Of a DNA stretch of 64,000 nucleotides, positions 39,820 through 52,473 are shown piece after piece. Every line of letters begins with the position of its first letter. The stretch's first letter is position 1. The DNA is from Chrysomallon squamiferum (taxonomy: Eukaryota; Mollusca; Gastropoda; Neomphalida; Peltospiridae). The stretch is from the NCBI GenBank assembly GCA_012295275.1, contig CM022671.1, positions 35,336,183 to 35,400,182 of the forward strand, given 5' to 3'. Both the position numbers and the translations under genes were made by a program. The notes beneath the pieces are model-generated. The model was not told the DNA's origin and searched no databases. It worked only from the letters and a program-made list of their open reading frames with translations.

Positions 39820-39975
39820 TCAAACTCAGTACTTACACACATACTCACACATGCACACACAAACAAAAACACATGAACACACATAAAGTAACACATATAC
39901 AAACACAAAATTTTACACATTAAATCACCATAATTTTTAACATACACACTAAGATACAAATACAATAACACAAAC
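39820..39975. repeat. Interrupted (CA)n-rich stretch
   Basis: ACAC, ACATAC and AACAC words dominate, continuing with declining purity to about 39975. Confidence 0.7.
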
Positions 39976-40194
39976 TAACAACAACTCTTAAACACAGAAA
40001 ATAAAACAACATTCACACAAACAGTTAAAAAGAAAAACCCACTTAACACAACAACTCTATCTGTATTAAAAAAACCCTCTAAAACAAGTTGATGACATCT
40101 GCTAACAAGAAGTAATCGGACCAGGATAATTAAACAATAAAAAAAAACTCTGACACCGGCATCAGCCACACCAGACAACCATAAGCAGCTACCT

Positions 40195-40340
40195 CTTCAC
40201 TGCCTGCCAGTCGTGACAGCGTGGCACTCGGAAATCCCGTCATCGCTGCTATACACAGCAGTTGCAGTGTTCTCGTGTGACGACGCTGGTTTGTGGCGGT
40301 GAGAGCACTCGACGTTGTGCAGTCGAAGGAATACGACCGT
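40195..40340. promoter_or_regulatory. CpG-dense patch, possible regulatory island
   Basis: I count about 15 CpG dinucleotides in roughly 145 bp, in a genome region where CpG is otherwise rare. All three + strand frames are largely open here only because the stretch is not AT-rich. Pyrimidine-rich (TC)n at 40411-40430 follows. It could be an intronic promoter or enhancer, or an insertion of different origin. There is no TATA box or start codon context I would rely on. Confidence 0.3.
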
Positions 40341-40889
40341 TGTCAATGTTGTAGCAACTGATCCCTTGTGATTTGGTTTAAAGGTGTCGCTTTAGAAGCC
40401 AGTGTTTCTTTCTCTCTCTCTCTCTCTCTCTGTGCTAATCATTTCTAGTGTTTATAGGGTTTTTTTCAATAGTGTGCTCTGCAGTCTTAGTATGCTATTC
40501 AGTTCTGTACTGTTCTAGTGTTGTATACAGTTCTATAAAGTTCTACAGGATTATAGAGTGTATAGTACAGGATTGCTTTTCAAGGATTAAAACTTTATGG
40601 ATTACCTGGTTCATGTTCCACTGGGGTTTTTTTTTAAATTGGAGGTGTTAATTAATGATATTTCAGTTTGTTTTAAAGCAGTTTGCTTCTGTAAGGTTTT
40701 TATTTTTTATTACTGTTATTGTTGTTATTGTTTATTTCAGTTTGTTACATTATGTACTCTTTCTCTCATTCTTTCTTTTTCATTCTTTCTCTCTGAAAGC
40801 GATATGTATATATATAAACACACATGTATCTCTTTTATTATTGTGAAAAGGTGTCAAATTCTATTATAATTTTTGTTAATGTTAGTTAT

Positions 40890-40956
40890 TACTATTATTA
40901 TTATTATTAACATTATTATTTTTAATATTATTATTAATATTACAATTATTATTACA

Positions 40957-41000
<44 letters not shown>

Positions 41001-41411
41001 CAATTGCACTTAATGATTGCCTCTGTTTTAAAGTTACTGTTGCATGTTTTTGTCAGCTATCAGTTTTACTGTACAGTCTACACTGTGTGTAGTATCATAT
41101 TGATTAGCTGGGTGTGTGTTATTGTACGTATTGTATGTGAAGTGTTTAGACAAACTGAAAATAAATATAGAAATCTCTTAATATTTAATGTGATTATGGA
41201 TATTATATGATTAGGGACTTTTTCTTGTTTTTCTTTTGTCATGTCTTTATTTTATTATACTTTGTATTATTGTTACTGTTAATAGCTGTTGTTGTTATCA
41301 TCATTATCATTATTGTTACTTTCATTATTACTACTACTACCACCACCACTATTATTACTACTATTTTTGATTATTATTATTGTTGTTGTTGTTTTGTTAT
41401 TGTTATTATTA

Positions 41412-41458
<47 letters not shown>

Positions 41459-41461
41459 TTT
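40890..41461. repeat. Two (ATT)n arrays
   Basis: ATT/TTA triplets run at 40890-41000 and again at 41281-41461, the latter with TTG, ATC and ACC interruptions. They are separated by about 280 bp of non-repetitive sequence. Confidence 0.92.
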
Positions 41462-42429
41462 ATTCTATAAATCAATTTTATTTTTTGTTAGTTATAATTA
41501 ATTTTTATCATTTTTATGAATGAAAACCTATTTATTATTATTTTCCCACTCCTAAAAAATAAAAATAATAATAAATAAATATATAAGTAAATAATCAATC
41601 CTAAATAAAATATCTATCATCACTTTTTGATTTAACAGACAAACATTACAAACTGAAATAGAATTAGTATTTTTATTGAAAAGTTTTCTTATGTTTTCAA
41701 TTTTAATGCTATTTTTGTCATATGTCTACAAATCAATACTGAACACTGTGTTTTAGTCTTAAAAGGTCAACATTTGCAGATAATAATAATTTTCTTTTTG
41801 AATGGGCGTTTTGGTGTAGAAATTCATTTTACTCACTCACCTGACTAACCTAATGAATATTTTTGTCGCTAAACAAAAAGATTAGCCAATGCATTGGTGA
41901 CTTTGTTCCATCAGTCATGTGATCATAAAAAAGAAAGGAGATTAAAAAAACAAAAAAACAAACAAATATTTTGACTCCATAAACAACTGTTCATAACAAA
42001 ACACAGAGAGGTGTAGAAAGTTTTGTTCATTCATTCACACATTCAGACTGACAAAGACACTTTGAGTGTCTCTGACTGGGCGTGGAGCAGTCAGTTCTGT
42101 GTGTGTGATGACAGTCTAATTATTTTTACCAATCACGTCTTTAAATCCTCTCGTAATTGTCTGTCTATGCCGTCCCCTTTCTTCCAAATGTGTCTCTGAA
42201 AATAGCAGCTAGGACAGATCCAGTCCAGTCTGGGGGTTAAAAGAAAAAATTTGTAAATTTTCATTTTTTTTTATTTATTTATTTTGAACAATAAAATTAC
42301 TGCCAACTGTTTTTTTTTTAAAAATTTTAAGGATTTATGAAGAGGTTTTCAATGACAGATTTGTTAAAAAAAATTCGATAATGTTACAATACATTAAATA
42401 GAATTATAATTTTTTTTGTAAAAGATTAC

Positions 42430-43330
42430 TGTTGTTGTTGTTGTTTTTGTTGTTATTGTTGTAGTTATTATTGTAAATTGTTGTTGTTTGTTTTTTGTTG
42501 TTACTGTTAATAGTTGTTATTACTGTTGTTAAAACTAATCATTTTTATTTATCTCCTTTAGTACTTTCGCTTCTTGTTTGAGTCATTTTATCATTTTTAT
42601 TATTTTATATTTCTTATTTTATTACTATTTATATTTATTTATTTTCTTTCATTTTTCTTATTTTTTATTAATTTATTAATCTATTTTTTATTATTATTTG
42701 ACATGTAATAAAACATTTCCAAATATTTGTTCATTTTACTATTTTACTCTTATCACAATGATATATATTATTTAAGTTTTTATTTTTATTTTTTTTATAT
42801 ATATAAACATTATTAATTGATTTTTTTTTTTTTTTTTCATATTTTCCTCTATTCCACAATTTTATTTAAGCTATTAATTGTTCCAGCTTTGATTACTATT
42901 ATTAATCTTGTCTTATTATTTATTAATATATTTTTTTTTTTTTCACCATATTTTCCTTCAGTTTTGGCTGTTAATTTATTTTTTGTCAATATTTTTGTCA
43001 ATATTTTATTTGTATTAATTTATTTAAGAGAATTATTAATGTAAATTATTTTCATCCACATTTATAGACTAGCAAGCAGTTTTTGTCAGCAATTATTACT
43101 ATTATTTTTTTTGTTTGCTATTATTATTATTATTATTATTATTATTTCCTTTCATTTTTCTCCATTTTTTCCCCTTTGCTATTATTTTATTCATATTGTC
43201 TGTTTATTTCACTTTTTTCCCATCAATCGAAAAATGTTCATTTACTTTTATTTATTTTATTTTTATCAACAATTTACTGGAGGTTTTTTTTTTTTTTTTT
43301 TTTTTATTATTTTTATTATCTCCTTTGTAA
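42430..43330. repeat. T-rich low-complexity stretch with GTT/ATT triplets
   Basis: TTGTTGTTGTTG at 42430-42540, then T-rich ATTTATTTT words, a clean ATT run at 43113-43147 and poly-T at 43287-43308. There is no gene; the Phe/Ile/Leu-rich frames follow from composition. Confidence 0.8.
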
Positions 43331-43699
43331 TTTCCTTCAAACAATGATCATTCTGTTGTCACATTTCTATTGTTATTATTTTAGTAATTTTGTAATTTGT
43401 GAGTTGTTATATAAAACATCAGCTTACATGACTAATTGCTGTCAGCACCATTCTCTATTCACACACACACACACAAGTCTGAGAGTGAAAACAGCACTTT
43501 TCTTCTTTGTACAAAACCACACACAGCTGAATGGTCATGTGTAACAGTGCAGTGAGTCTTTTCTCCACCAGATTATAAAACAGTTTATCTGCTAACAGTG
43601 CTCAACTCATTAAACTAATGCTCCTTGATTAGTTTTGTGGCCACGGTGTTTGCCTCCTGACTGCTTCTCAATCCAGTTTGTTGTCCTGTTGACATCAGC

Positions 43700-44075
43700 A
43701 GAGTTGTTAACATAGTGTAACATAATTATATTACAAACTGGTACATATAAATTGTTTAACACAGTGTAACGTAATTATAAATTGGTACAGTTAAAATTGT
43801 TTAACACAGTGTAACGTAATTACAAATTGGTACAGTTAAAATTGTTTAACACAGTGTAATGTAATTATAAATTGGTACATTTAAATTGTTTAACATTGTG
43901 TAACTTAATTATAAATTTGGTACATATAAACTGTTTAACATAGTTTAACTTAATTATAAATGGGTACAGTTAAAATTGTTTAACATAGTAGAACTTAATT
44001 ATGAATTGGTACATATAAATTGTTTAATTTTATATAAAATACTTTTACTATAAATTGGTACATTTAAAGTTTAAT
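43700..44075. repeat. Minisatellite, about 45 bp unit, eight copies
   Basis: The unit TTGTTTAACACAGTGTAACG followed by TAATTATAAATTGGTACA and TTTAAA or GTTAAAA repeats from about 43705. The central copies are nearly identical and the last ones decay. It lies only 200 bp before the 21-bp array, but the units are different. Confidence 0.92.
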
Positions 44076-44280
44076 CCCCTTATTAACTATAAAACTACTC
44101 AGATGCAACTGTAAAAAGAAAGAAAACCATAAAAAAAAAATTTTAAAAAAAGAAAAAAGAAAGAAGAATCAAAATTTAAAACTGCCACTAACCTGGAAAT
44201 AGAATGTGTAAAAATAAATCATAAAAAATTGAAGTTGTGTATAATAAGAGGCTAAACAAAAACATGACAAATAGTTTTAT

Positions 44281-44966
44281 AACATGGTATTGTCATCTTG
44301 TAACACAGCATTGTCATTCTGTAACATTGTATTGTCATTTTGTAACACAGTATTCTCATTCTGTAACATGGTATTGTCATTTTGTAACACAGTATTGTCA
44401 TTCTGTAACACGGTATTGTCATTCTGTAACATGGTATTGTCATCTTGTAACACAGCATTGTCATTCTGTAACATTGTATTGTCATTTTGTAACACAGTAT
44501 TCTCATTCTGTAACATGGTATTGTCATTTTGTAACACAGTATTGTCATTCTGTAACACGGTATTGTCATTCTGTAACATGGTATTGTCATCTTGTAACAC
44601 AGTATTGTCATCTTGTAACACAGTATTGTCATTCTGTAACATGGTATTGTCATCTTGTAACACAGTTTTGTCATCTTGTAACATGGTATTGTCATCTTGT
44701 AACACAGTATTCTCATTCTGTAACACAGTATTGTCATTCTGTACATTGTATTGTCATTTTGTAACACAGTATTGTCATTCTGTAACATTGTATTGTCATT
44801 TTGTAACATAGTATTGTCATTCTGTAACATGGTATTGTCATTTTGTAACACAGTATTGTCATTTTGTAACACAGTATTGTCATTCTGTAACATGGTATTG
44901 TCATTTTGTAACACAGTATATCATTTTGTAACACAGTATTGTCATTCTGTAACATGGTATTGTCAT
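44281..44966. repeat. 21-bp minisatellite with a 147-bp higher-order repeat, about 32 copies
   Basis: The unit is AACA(C/T)(A/G/T)GTATTGTCAT.(C/T)TGT. Anchors at 44281, 44428 and 44575 show that blocks of seven units (147 bp) were themselves duplicated. Because 21 is a multiple of three, all frames lacking a stop in the unit stay open, which produces frames up to 220 codons on the minus strand and 175 on the plus. Two units of 20 bp (near 44738 and 44911) shift the frames. I see no start context, splice site or family similarity supporting a protein. Confidence 0.95.
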
Positions 44967-47900
44967 GTAGTCAGCACAAGCCTGTTTGCTGTGTATGGAT
45001 TGAGAGGTCATTGATTAGCTGGATGAGAAACAAATGTTTATTTATTGAACACAAACACACTGGACAAACGAGAGCATCCTTGTTAAACATAGAACTGGAT
45101 CTGTTAACAGTTCCTCGACATTGTAGTTCAAAATTCATTGTTTTAGAACCTGGCCTCAGAGCTAATGGATTGCAGGATCTCTTCTACATACACAGCTTTC
45201 ACAGGACTTTTTTTTTTTATTCTAGTCATAGAATCATAACTCTTTGGTATGTGCCTCCCTGTATAGCAGAAGGTGCAGATAAATTATATTTTGTTTCTAC
45301 TGAAAGTTTTTATATATATATGTATGTCTAATCTCCAGTTCTGTTTGACAAATGGACAAACAGACAGACACACAGTCATTATATTAATACATATATATCT
45401 GAGTGTGTGTGTGTATTTCAGGTTTTTTATTACATACATACACCCCCACCCACACATCATCTCTGTGTGTGTGAAACAGATCATTATACTGAAACTAATC
45501 ATCCTACACAGAAGGTGTACATCTGAAAATATTTTCAGTTTGAATAAGAAAAAATTGCACTGTTATTTAATAATTTGTCTTCTTCACTTAGCTGTCATAT
45601 TTTGTATTAGCTAGATCTGAATGACTCTCATCATGCCACATCTGAACTGGATTGCCTCCTGTTGTTCTGAAATAGCCAAACTTAATAACACATGTAAACT
45701 TGGATACTCAAAACTAATGCAGCGTTCATATGACATAACTTCGCGAAACCTATCATTTCAGAGTCAGTACAGTCTTCAGTTTGATACAGAAATAAAATCG
45801 GTGAACTGAGAACTATGATGTCTTAAAGACAGATTTAAAACACTCGCTTTTATTTATTGTTTCTGCAGAATGAGAGTTTTACGAGGGGTTTCTTTTTTAA
45901 TTTTAATGATTACTGTTTGGTGTGTAACGTAAACGTGCTTTAAATGATGCTCTGATGCCACATCAGACAGCTAATGCATGCTAACTATCATTTGAGATTT
46001 TGTCAAGTAAATTTAACTGTTAAAATTGCCTGAAGAGATTCTGAAAAAAAATGTTTTAAAAAAATTTCAATTTTGTACTTCAGCTATCAGGAAATTGCAT
46101 TTAGAAACTGTAATTTAATTTTGATGATTCGTTCCTCAAACCACATGAAAAAAAGTCTCCAATATTCAACACACTGCTTGAGTTTTTGCTAACAGATAAC
46201 TGTTAATAGTTAGAACTATGTGTTTTATTGTAATCAGCTCTGGGTTTTTTTGGGTTAATTTTATCTGCTTTTGATTGAAATCACTTCAGATAAAGGAAGG
46301 AGCATAATGTGATGATTGGGGATTGAATGATGATTCTTTTGTGATCATGTACAGATTATAAGTGTTACCTGTGTGAACTGATGTGTGGGTAGGGAGGTAG
46401 AGAATAGGTGTGGCTGTTTGAGTGTGTGTGTGTATGGGTATCTGTATATGTGTTGTAACTATAAAGTTTATAAAATAATCTAGTCTAACTTTAAACCATG
46501 TATCCATACTTACTGAGTCTCCCCCCAACCCAGTTTCTGTGTGGCCAAACCAGTCTTGTGTAGAGTTTGTTTCTACTAACATTTAAACTTTCATCAAACA
46601 ACAAAGCACTGATTGAAAGTTATGTCACAAACAGCATGTTTTTATTCAACACGTCTTCATAACTGGTATAATACGAGGCAAGCCAAGAGAGTTGAGAAGA
46701 ATTTCAATAAAAAAAATAATTCTTCTACTTCAAAAGAAAGAAAAATATTAAAATAACCAAAAAAAAAAAAAAAAAAAAAAAATTATATTGCAGATGGTGC
46801 TCTTTAGAAAGTTTCTGGTTTTTTTTCTGTACCACTGAGCACATGGTGCTCCGCAGACTGATTAAGTTATTATTATTATGTTTCTGCATCAAAGTGTTTC
46901 AAGAAGTTTCACACAAAAATCATTTTACACTGTGTGGCTCTTGATTATCTGCCAGCATCGTCAGCGGTGACTTCGTGACTTTGTGCTGTGTGGCAGTCCT
47001 CTTGCAGACAAACTCGAAGGTCACCATCTGTTCAAGTCACACACCAGATGAAACATTTGTTCCTTTCCTCAGACTTGCAAACGCAACAGCAAAGAATTAA
47101 CGTTTTTTTTTTTTCCTTGATGAAAGTATTTCTATTTTCTGTTTTCACTCCACATGAAAGAACCCCTGTTTCCTTATTCCATGAATAAATGCAGAAAATT
47201 GACTGATATTATTGGAATATTGGAAAGAGAATTGATGTACACATGCTGTGATGTAACTGAATGGTGAATAACCAGGTGTTATTGTTACTTGTGCACAAAA
47301 GGTGCAGATACAAATGTTATGCAATGAGCAAGGGTGAAATACGACAAGCATACAAAGAATGTTTATAAAATTACAAAAAAATGATTACAGATAGATTTAA
47401 TTCTGTTACATGTCAGTTTATGTTCAGTGTTAATTCTGTATTAACTCAGCTTTTTTTATTTATATGTAAGCAAAAGATTTGCCCGTAATATATATTTATA
47501 TATTTCTCAACAAATTTCATATGTTCTCTTTATGAGCTTAACAAAATCTGGTTGGGAAAAAAACAGATGTTGTTTATATTTGGATATAAAGTTTTTGAAT
47601 TTGGGAATAAGTGATTTCTTCAGAGACTGGTCAGAAACTGAGTGTTTACACAGTGGGCATAACATTAATATTGACTCACTGAGCCAAAACTGTGTTTACA
47701 AACTGGCATACACTGAATGTTTACATATTTCAGCATGATCCAGGTGTTTTGGGATTTTAATTAGCCAAGGAAATTAACACACTCGGCTGGTACAAAATGA
47801 AGATTTCTGATTAACATGCTTTGCAGTGTTAAAGATCAAACTTAGCTGGATTAGATTTGTGTATTAATCAGAGGTTTTCATGTTGTTATGTTGCACAAAA

Positions 47901-47969
47901 ATATAATTACAAAAATATTTCCAAATTCAGCACTTTTTTATTTTGTTTCATTTTATTTTATTTGTAGTA

Positions 47970-48190
47970 TTAGCTGTATTTTAGTTTACTGTTCGGAACT
48001 TGAAACAGCAATATTTGGTTAAAATTACTCATACTGCAGTGCTGGCAATATTATCAGCAATATTACTGTACTCAATTTGCAATATTCTGTGTATTGCTAG
48101 CACAGTATCAGAATTCAATATGCTGATATCATGCAACAGTTCTTAGTTGCAATAATTGTGAAGTCAGCAATATTACATCAATACTGACTT
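47970..48190. repeat. Degenerate cluster of CAGCAATATT words
   Basis: (C/G)AGCAATATTA or GGCAATATTA occurs about eight times within 200 bp at uneven spacing. It may be an eroded minisatellite. Confidence 0.5.
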
Positions 48191-48487
48191 TGTTTATTTA
48201 TACTTTAGTAAGCTTTTGGCAGTATTTAATTTATTTATATGAAAACAAAAAGTGGTTCAGCTAACATGTTCTGTTGATTCTGAGGTAAAACTGGAAAGGT
48301 TGAGTTTTCTGCTATCAGACCTTCTTTGGGGAGTTCAGTTTGGTGTTTACACAAATATTTCATTATTGATATCTCTTCTTCATTGATATGTGTCAGGTTA
48401 TTTATTAGAAAAACAAACAATAAATAAAAAAATATATATATATATAACTATATGTGTACTTCTTGTCAATGTATATTATATACTCTG

Positions 48488-48624
48488 TATATGTGTGTGT
48501 GTGTGTCTGTGTGTATATCTATGCATGTGATTGTCTGCTTGTCTGTCTGTGTGTCTCCTCTGTGTGTGTGTGTGTGTGTGTATATCTATGCATGTGATTG
48601 TCTGCTTGTCTGTCTGTGTGTCTC

Positions 48625-48661
<37 letters not shown>

Positions 48662-48769
48662 ATCTATGCATGTGTTTGTCTGCTTGTCTGTCTGTTGTCT
48701 GTGTGTGTTGTGTGTGTCTGTGTATATCTATGCATCTGTTTGTCTGCTTGTCTGTTTGTGTGTCTCCTC

Positions 48770-48805
<36 letters not shown>

Positions 48806-48808
48806 TGG
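48488..48808. repeat. Higher-order GT/CTGT minisatellite, about 70-100 bp unit, four copies
   Basis: TATATCTATGCATGTG(A/T)TTG followed by TCTGCTTGTCTGTCTGTGTG, TCTCCTCTG and a GT run repeats four times (about 48515, 48580, 48659, 48722). The Cys/Val-rich open frames are artefacts. GT runs here are complementary to the CA arrays at 57922-58465. Confidence 0.93.
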
Positions 48809-49083
48809 CAGCTACTGAAGACTGATTGTAAAAGGTGTATTTTCAAAGAACAGTTGTTCTGTGTATTTCACTGTTTTATTAATGAGTCTGGCACACTCTA
48901 CCTGGTTGGAATGTCAAGATGATATTACAGCAGAGATCTCACCTCACGCAGAGACAGCTGCTGTTTTATCAGCGTCTGCAGGTTACACAGGCTCCTCTTA
49001 CTGTCTTTTACTGTTATTATTTTATCTGTTTGTTTTTTAATTGTTATCGTTATTTGGATTATTATCATTCTCATTTTTACTTT

Positions 49084-49270
49084 ATTTTATTATTATTATT
49101 ATTACTTTGATTTTATTTTATTATTTTATTATTCTTCTTATTATTTTATTATCATTTCTTATTATTATTATTATCATTATCATTGTTGTTATTATTGTTA
49201 TTATCATTATCGTTATTGTTATCGTTATTATTGTTATTATTGTTGTTATTATTATTATTATTATTATCAT
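49084..49270. repeat. (ATT)n / (ATC)n trinucleotide array
   Basis: TTA, ATT, ATC and TTG triplets, ending in a clean ATT run. Confidence 0.93.
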
Positions 49271-50379
49271 TCACATGCAAAGTATGGACTAATTAGCAAT
49301 AATAAAATTTGAAAAACCAGAGGCATGCTATTTAATGAACATCGTTCTTGCACATTTTTCAAATATGCACATCAAACGCATATTTAAGTCATCAAAATGA
49401 TAATTTCTTACTGACAAATAATAACAAAAAAAATAATTAACTGTGAAATTTTGTTTTTATTAATTTCTTTAAGGGATGGAAAAAAAGGCCCAAAATCAAA
49501 TTCAGTGTTGACTTGTTGAAACATTAATAGACATTGAGTGTGAGCTGTAATATTTTATATCTGGTTGCTTTTATGTTAAAGTGTTAAATTGAAATAGAAA
49601 TTTTATTAATGTTTGAAAAAATCAGACTGTTGACAGAAAGAAAGCAGTGATAAAACTGAAGATTTCTCTTAAGCTGCATGTGAATATTATTAACAAAACA
49701 GCAAATAGTTTAAATAAAAAGAAAAAAAAAAAAAGAATATGATTTTCATTTTAAAATTTTTTTAAATTAATATGTGGACATGAACTTGATAAATATTCAG
49801 GTTCACTGAAGTAGTGTGAATGGTTTCACTGCAAAGTACTCTATGAAGCCTGAAATGGCTTGCAACACTTATAAAGCAGTTTTGAGACTCAAACTGCTAC
49901 AAGTGTCAAAAACACTCAAAATCAGTTTATAGCTAATCTCTGAACATGAGTCACTGTGTGTGTGGTGTATCTACAGTCACATGTCCTGTACTGGATTACT
50001 CCACCACTTTTCACTTCGATTTGTTGTATGTCTTTTTATGTAAGACGCAGCTAAATTACATTACTGTAATCAGTTCTGTCTAAATCTCTAACCTTATTAA
50101 TGCATTTTCAAGTATTTTGGGGTTTATGTTTCTTTCTTCTTTTTTTTTTTTTTTTTTTAAATTTTTTTGGTCCTTATATGTAATGGTATATCATATTAAA
50201 TACACACTTTGATACAACAAATGCAGTTTTATATTATCTATCTATCTATCTATATAAATGTTCCTGCATCACACAAATACATTCTTTATTGTTAGACTTT
50301 TCCTGTGGTAAAACCAGTTTGTGCTGTAGTCTTTTTTCCAGCATCTCTGTATATTACAATGCATCAGATATCTTGTGTC

Positions 50380-50755
50380 TGTTTATATGTTAGCTGTCCA
50401 TGCATGTTGTATTTTCATGTTTTCTAGTTATAACTTCAGCTATATGATATTAATTTTGTTATGCCTTCTTGGTTTAACTGCTTATGATAAAGTTACAAAT
50501 ATTTATTATACTGCATTAGTAACATTGTTATCTCAACTGTAGTTTTTACTTATGTTTTCTCACTATAACTTCAGCTATGTAATATTAATTTTTTATTCCC
50601 TCCTAGCTGTGACTATATTTATTATATTGCATTAGCAACACTGATGTCCCAACCGTAGTTTTACATGTGCCTTCTCACTGTAACATCAGCTGTGTAATAT
50701 TAATTTTTTCTTGCCTCCTGGCAGTGAGTATACATGTTATATTGTATTAGCCAGA
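50380..50755. repeat. Degenerate repeat, 115-135 bp unit, three copies
   Basis: TAACTTCAGCTATATGATAT plus TAATTTT recurs at about 50432, 50567 and 50682. Each is followed by T-CCTCCT/CTTGG, TATTATA(C/T)TGCATTAG and CCCAAC(T/C)GTAG blocks. A short (CTAT)n lies upstream at 50236-50256. Confidence 0.8.
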
Positions 50756-51116
50756 GTCAGAACAGAGAGCTGTGATAGACCTGTCTGTCATGTATCGGCA
50801 GTCTCCCATCCTAATTGACACACACAGATTTACTTCTGATGCATGTCACTCTTTGCTCGCCATAATTTTTAATTGATTCCTTCTTTGCTGCTGTGAACTG
50901 GATATATATGAACTGAGAGTGGGATTTTGAAATATAAATAACCACCTTGTAGATATATATATAATACTGGTACAAGAGTCGTGATGCTATGATGTAAAAA
51001 AATAATTTTTTAAAAATTAAAAAAATTACACTGACGTAAAAAATACCAGTGATCTGGATATAACTGACTCTATGGATGTGACTTGACATCGTCTTCATCG
51101 TCGCTACTCAATGTGA

Positions 51117-51242
51117 ATGTTGTCGATGGTTGTCATATTTCAAATGGACGTGGGCCGGCATCTGTTTGTTCTTCATCTTCACGTCGAGGTGCTGAGGATA
51201 ATCAACATTGTCTGGTGTCAGTTCAGAGACTTCCGCTTCAAG
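51117..51242 (+). other. Candidate alternative first exon (uncertain)
   Basis: A 42-codon frame starts at an ATG (51117), directly preceded by an in-frame TGA. It ends in CAAG followed by the donor GTAAAC at 51243, phase 0. It would read MLSMVVIFQMDV... to VLRIINIVWCQFRDFRFK. The segment is CpG-rich and unlike its surroundings. The phase matches exon 4 (57053), so a transcript starting here could splice into the last coiled-coil exons and give a shorter protein. There is no homology I recognise, no TATA box, and an open frame of this size can arise by chance; hence the low confidence. See findings. Confidence 0.25.
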
Positions 51243-51490
51243 GTAAACACAGGTGTTAAAATCTTATTTTGCAGGTGTTAAAATGTTTAACAATTTCTTT
51301 TGTAAATGTTGAAATGTTCTTGTACACAGTAAAATGCCCGTTAAAAGCAGCTAAAATATATTCTCACAAATGTTAAATGTTCTTTCACAAGGGTTATACA
51401 GTCTCTCACAGGTGTTAAAAATGTTCTCTCACAGGTGTTAAAAATGTTCTCTCACAGGTGTTAAAAATGTTCTCTCATAGATGTTTAAAA
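51243..51490. repeat. Minisatellite, 22 bp unit, diverging copies
   Basis: The unit AAAATGTTCTCTCACAGGTG TT is clean for three copies at about 51415-51485. Looser copies (AGGTGTTAAAAT..) extend upstream to the candidate donor at 51243. Confidence 0.8.
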
Positions 51491-52318
51491 CACTATTTTG
51501 TTACAATACAACTAAAAGATATTAGTACTTTGGTAACAACAGGTATTTTCTTTTAAAACACTTCAGAAACTGATAATTTTCATTACATTTATTTATTTAA
51601 AAAACAAAGTGTTACCACTTTTCTGTCAGAGATAAATAAATTATTGACTTATTTTTACACATTTTGTTTAAAACAATTGTTTCAGAAACACACCTTGTAT
51701 TAATCTACAGGTAACTAAAGTTTCACATTTATTAATACAGCAGAATAACTGTAAAGGTATTCTTTCACACCTGAATATATTTCTTAAATAATTCTATTTA
51801 GTCATGAAATACACTTTTATAAGTCTTTCAGAGATTTTCCTTGTATGTGCCATAGTATTCCTGATATTAACCGTAACTGGTTATATTTCTTCTAACATAT
51901 GTGTAATCACAGGTGTGATATTCCTGTGATATAAAATCAAACACCTGTCAGTCTAACTTACGTGTTCATCTGCTTACTTACCTGTATGTTGTAGTGACAC
52001 TTAATATTATTAAGGAAATATTAATCTTGTAAACATATTCATATTTTCATTACAGAATAGAGAAAATTTGTATTTTATTTATTTATAAATTTATCATAAG
52101 CAGTTACATTTGTGTTTTTTTATGTGTGTGTCAGTGTGTGTGTGTGTGTGTGTATGTGTTGGGTGTGAAATAAATAAATATTCCATTATGTTTTGCACTA
52201 CTATTTAAGGAAAATAAAACAGTACTGATTTTTTTTATTTGCATTCAGTGATATAAGATAGGATTTATATGATAAAGTCTGTTATTGTGAAATGTATGAT
52301 GTACTCCTACTGGTTAAC

Positions 52319-52362
52319 AAAAAGGAATCTTTCATATGGACTTTCCCATAAACAGAATAAAT
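52319..52362 (-). mobile_element. Second, partial SINE-like body fragment
   Basis: AAAAAGGAATCTTTCATATG GACTTTCCCATAAACAGAAT resembles the AAGGGATCTTTTATATG, CACTTTCCCA, CAGACAGGA blocks of the family. It lies 112 bp before the longer copy in the same orientation. Confidence 0.5.
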
Positions 52363-52473
52363 AAATAATTAATTATATCTGAAGACATTTTAGTCTTACT
52401 TACTGCTGTGTCAGTCAGTATTTACTGATATCAGTGAGACATACTGATGAAAGTCAAATAAACTGTTTACTGT

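Noticed and set aside
44252-44914. Open frame of 220 codons on the minus strand (and overlapping frames of 149-175 codons on both strands)
   Set aside because: The frames are entirely produced by a 21-bp tandem repeat whose length is a multiple of three. Alternative frames on both strands are equally open, so there is no sign of protein selection.
44281-44966. CRISPR-like regular repeats
   Set aside because: Units are directly adjacent without unique spacers, and the window is eukaryotic. It is a minisatellite.
45621-45809. 62-codon ATG-started frame of normal-looking composition
   Set aside because: It has no recognisable domain, no splice-site support in the gene's frame and no promoter signal. 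Frames of this length are expected by chance in 64 kb.
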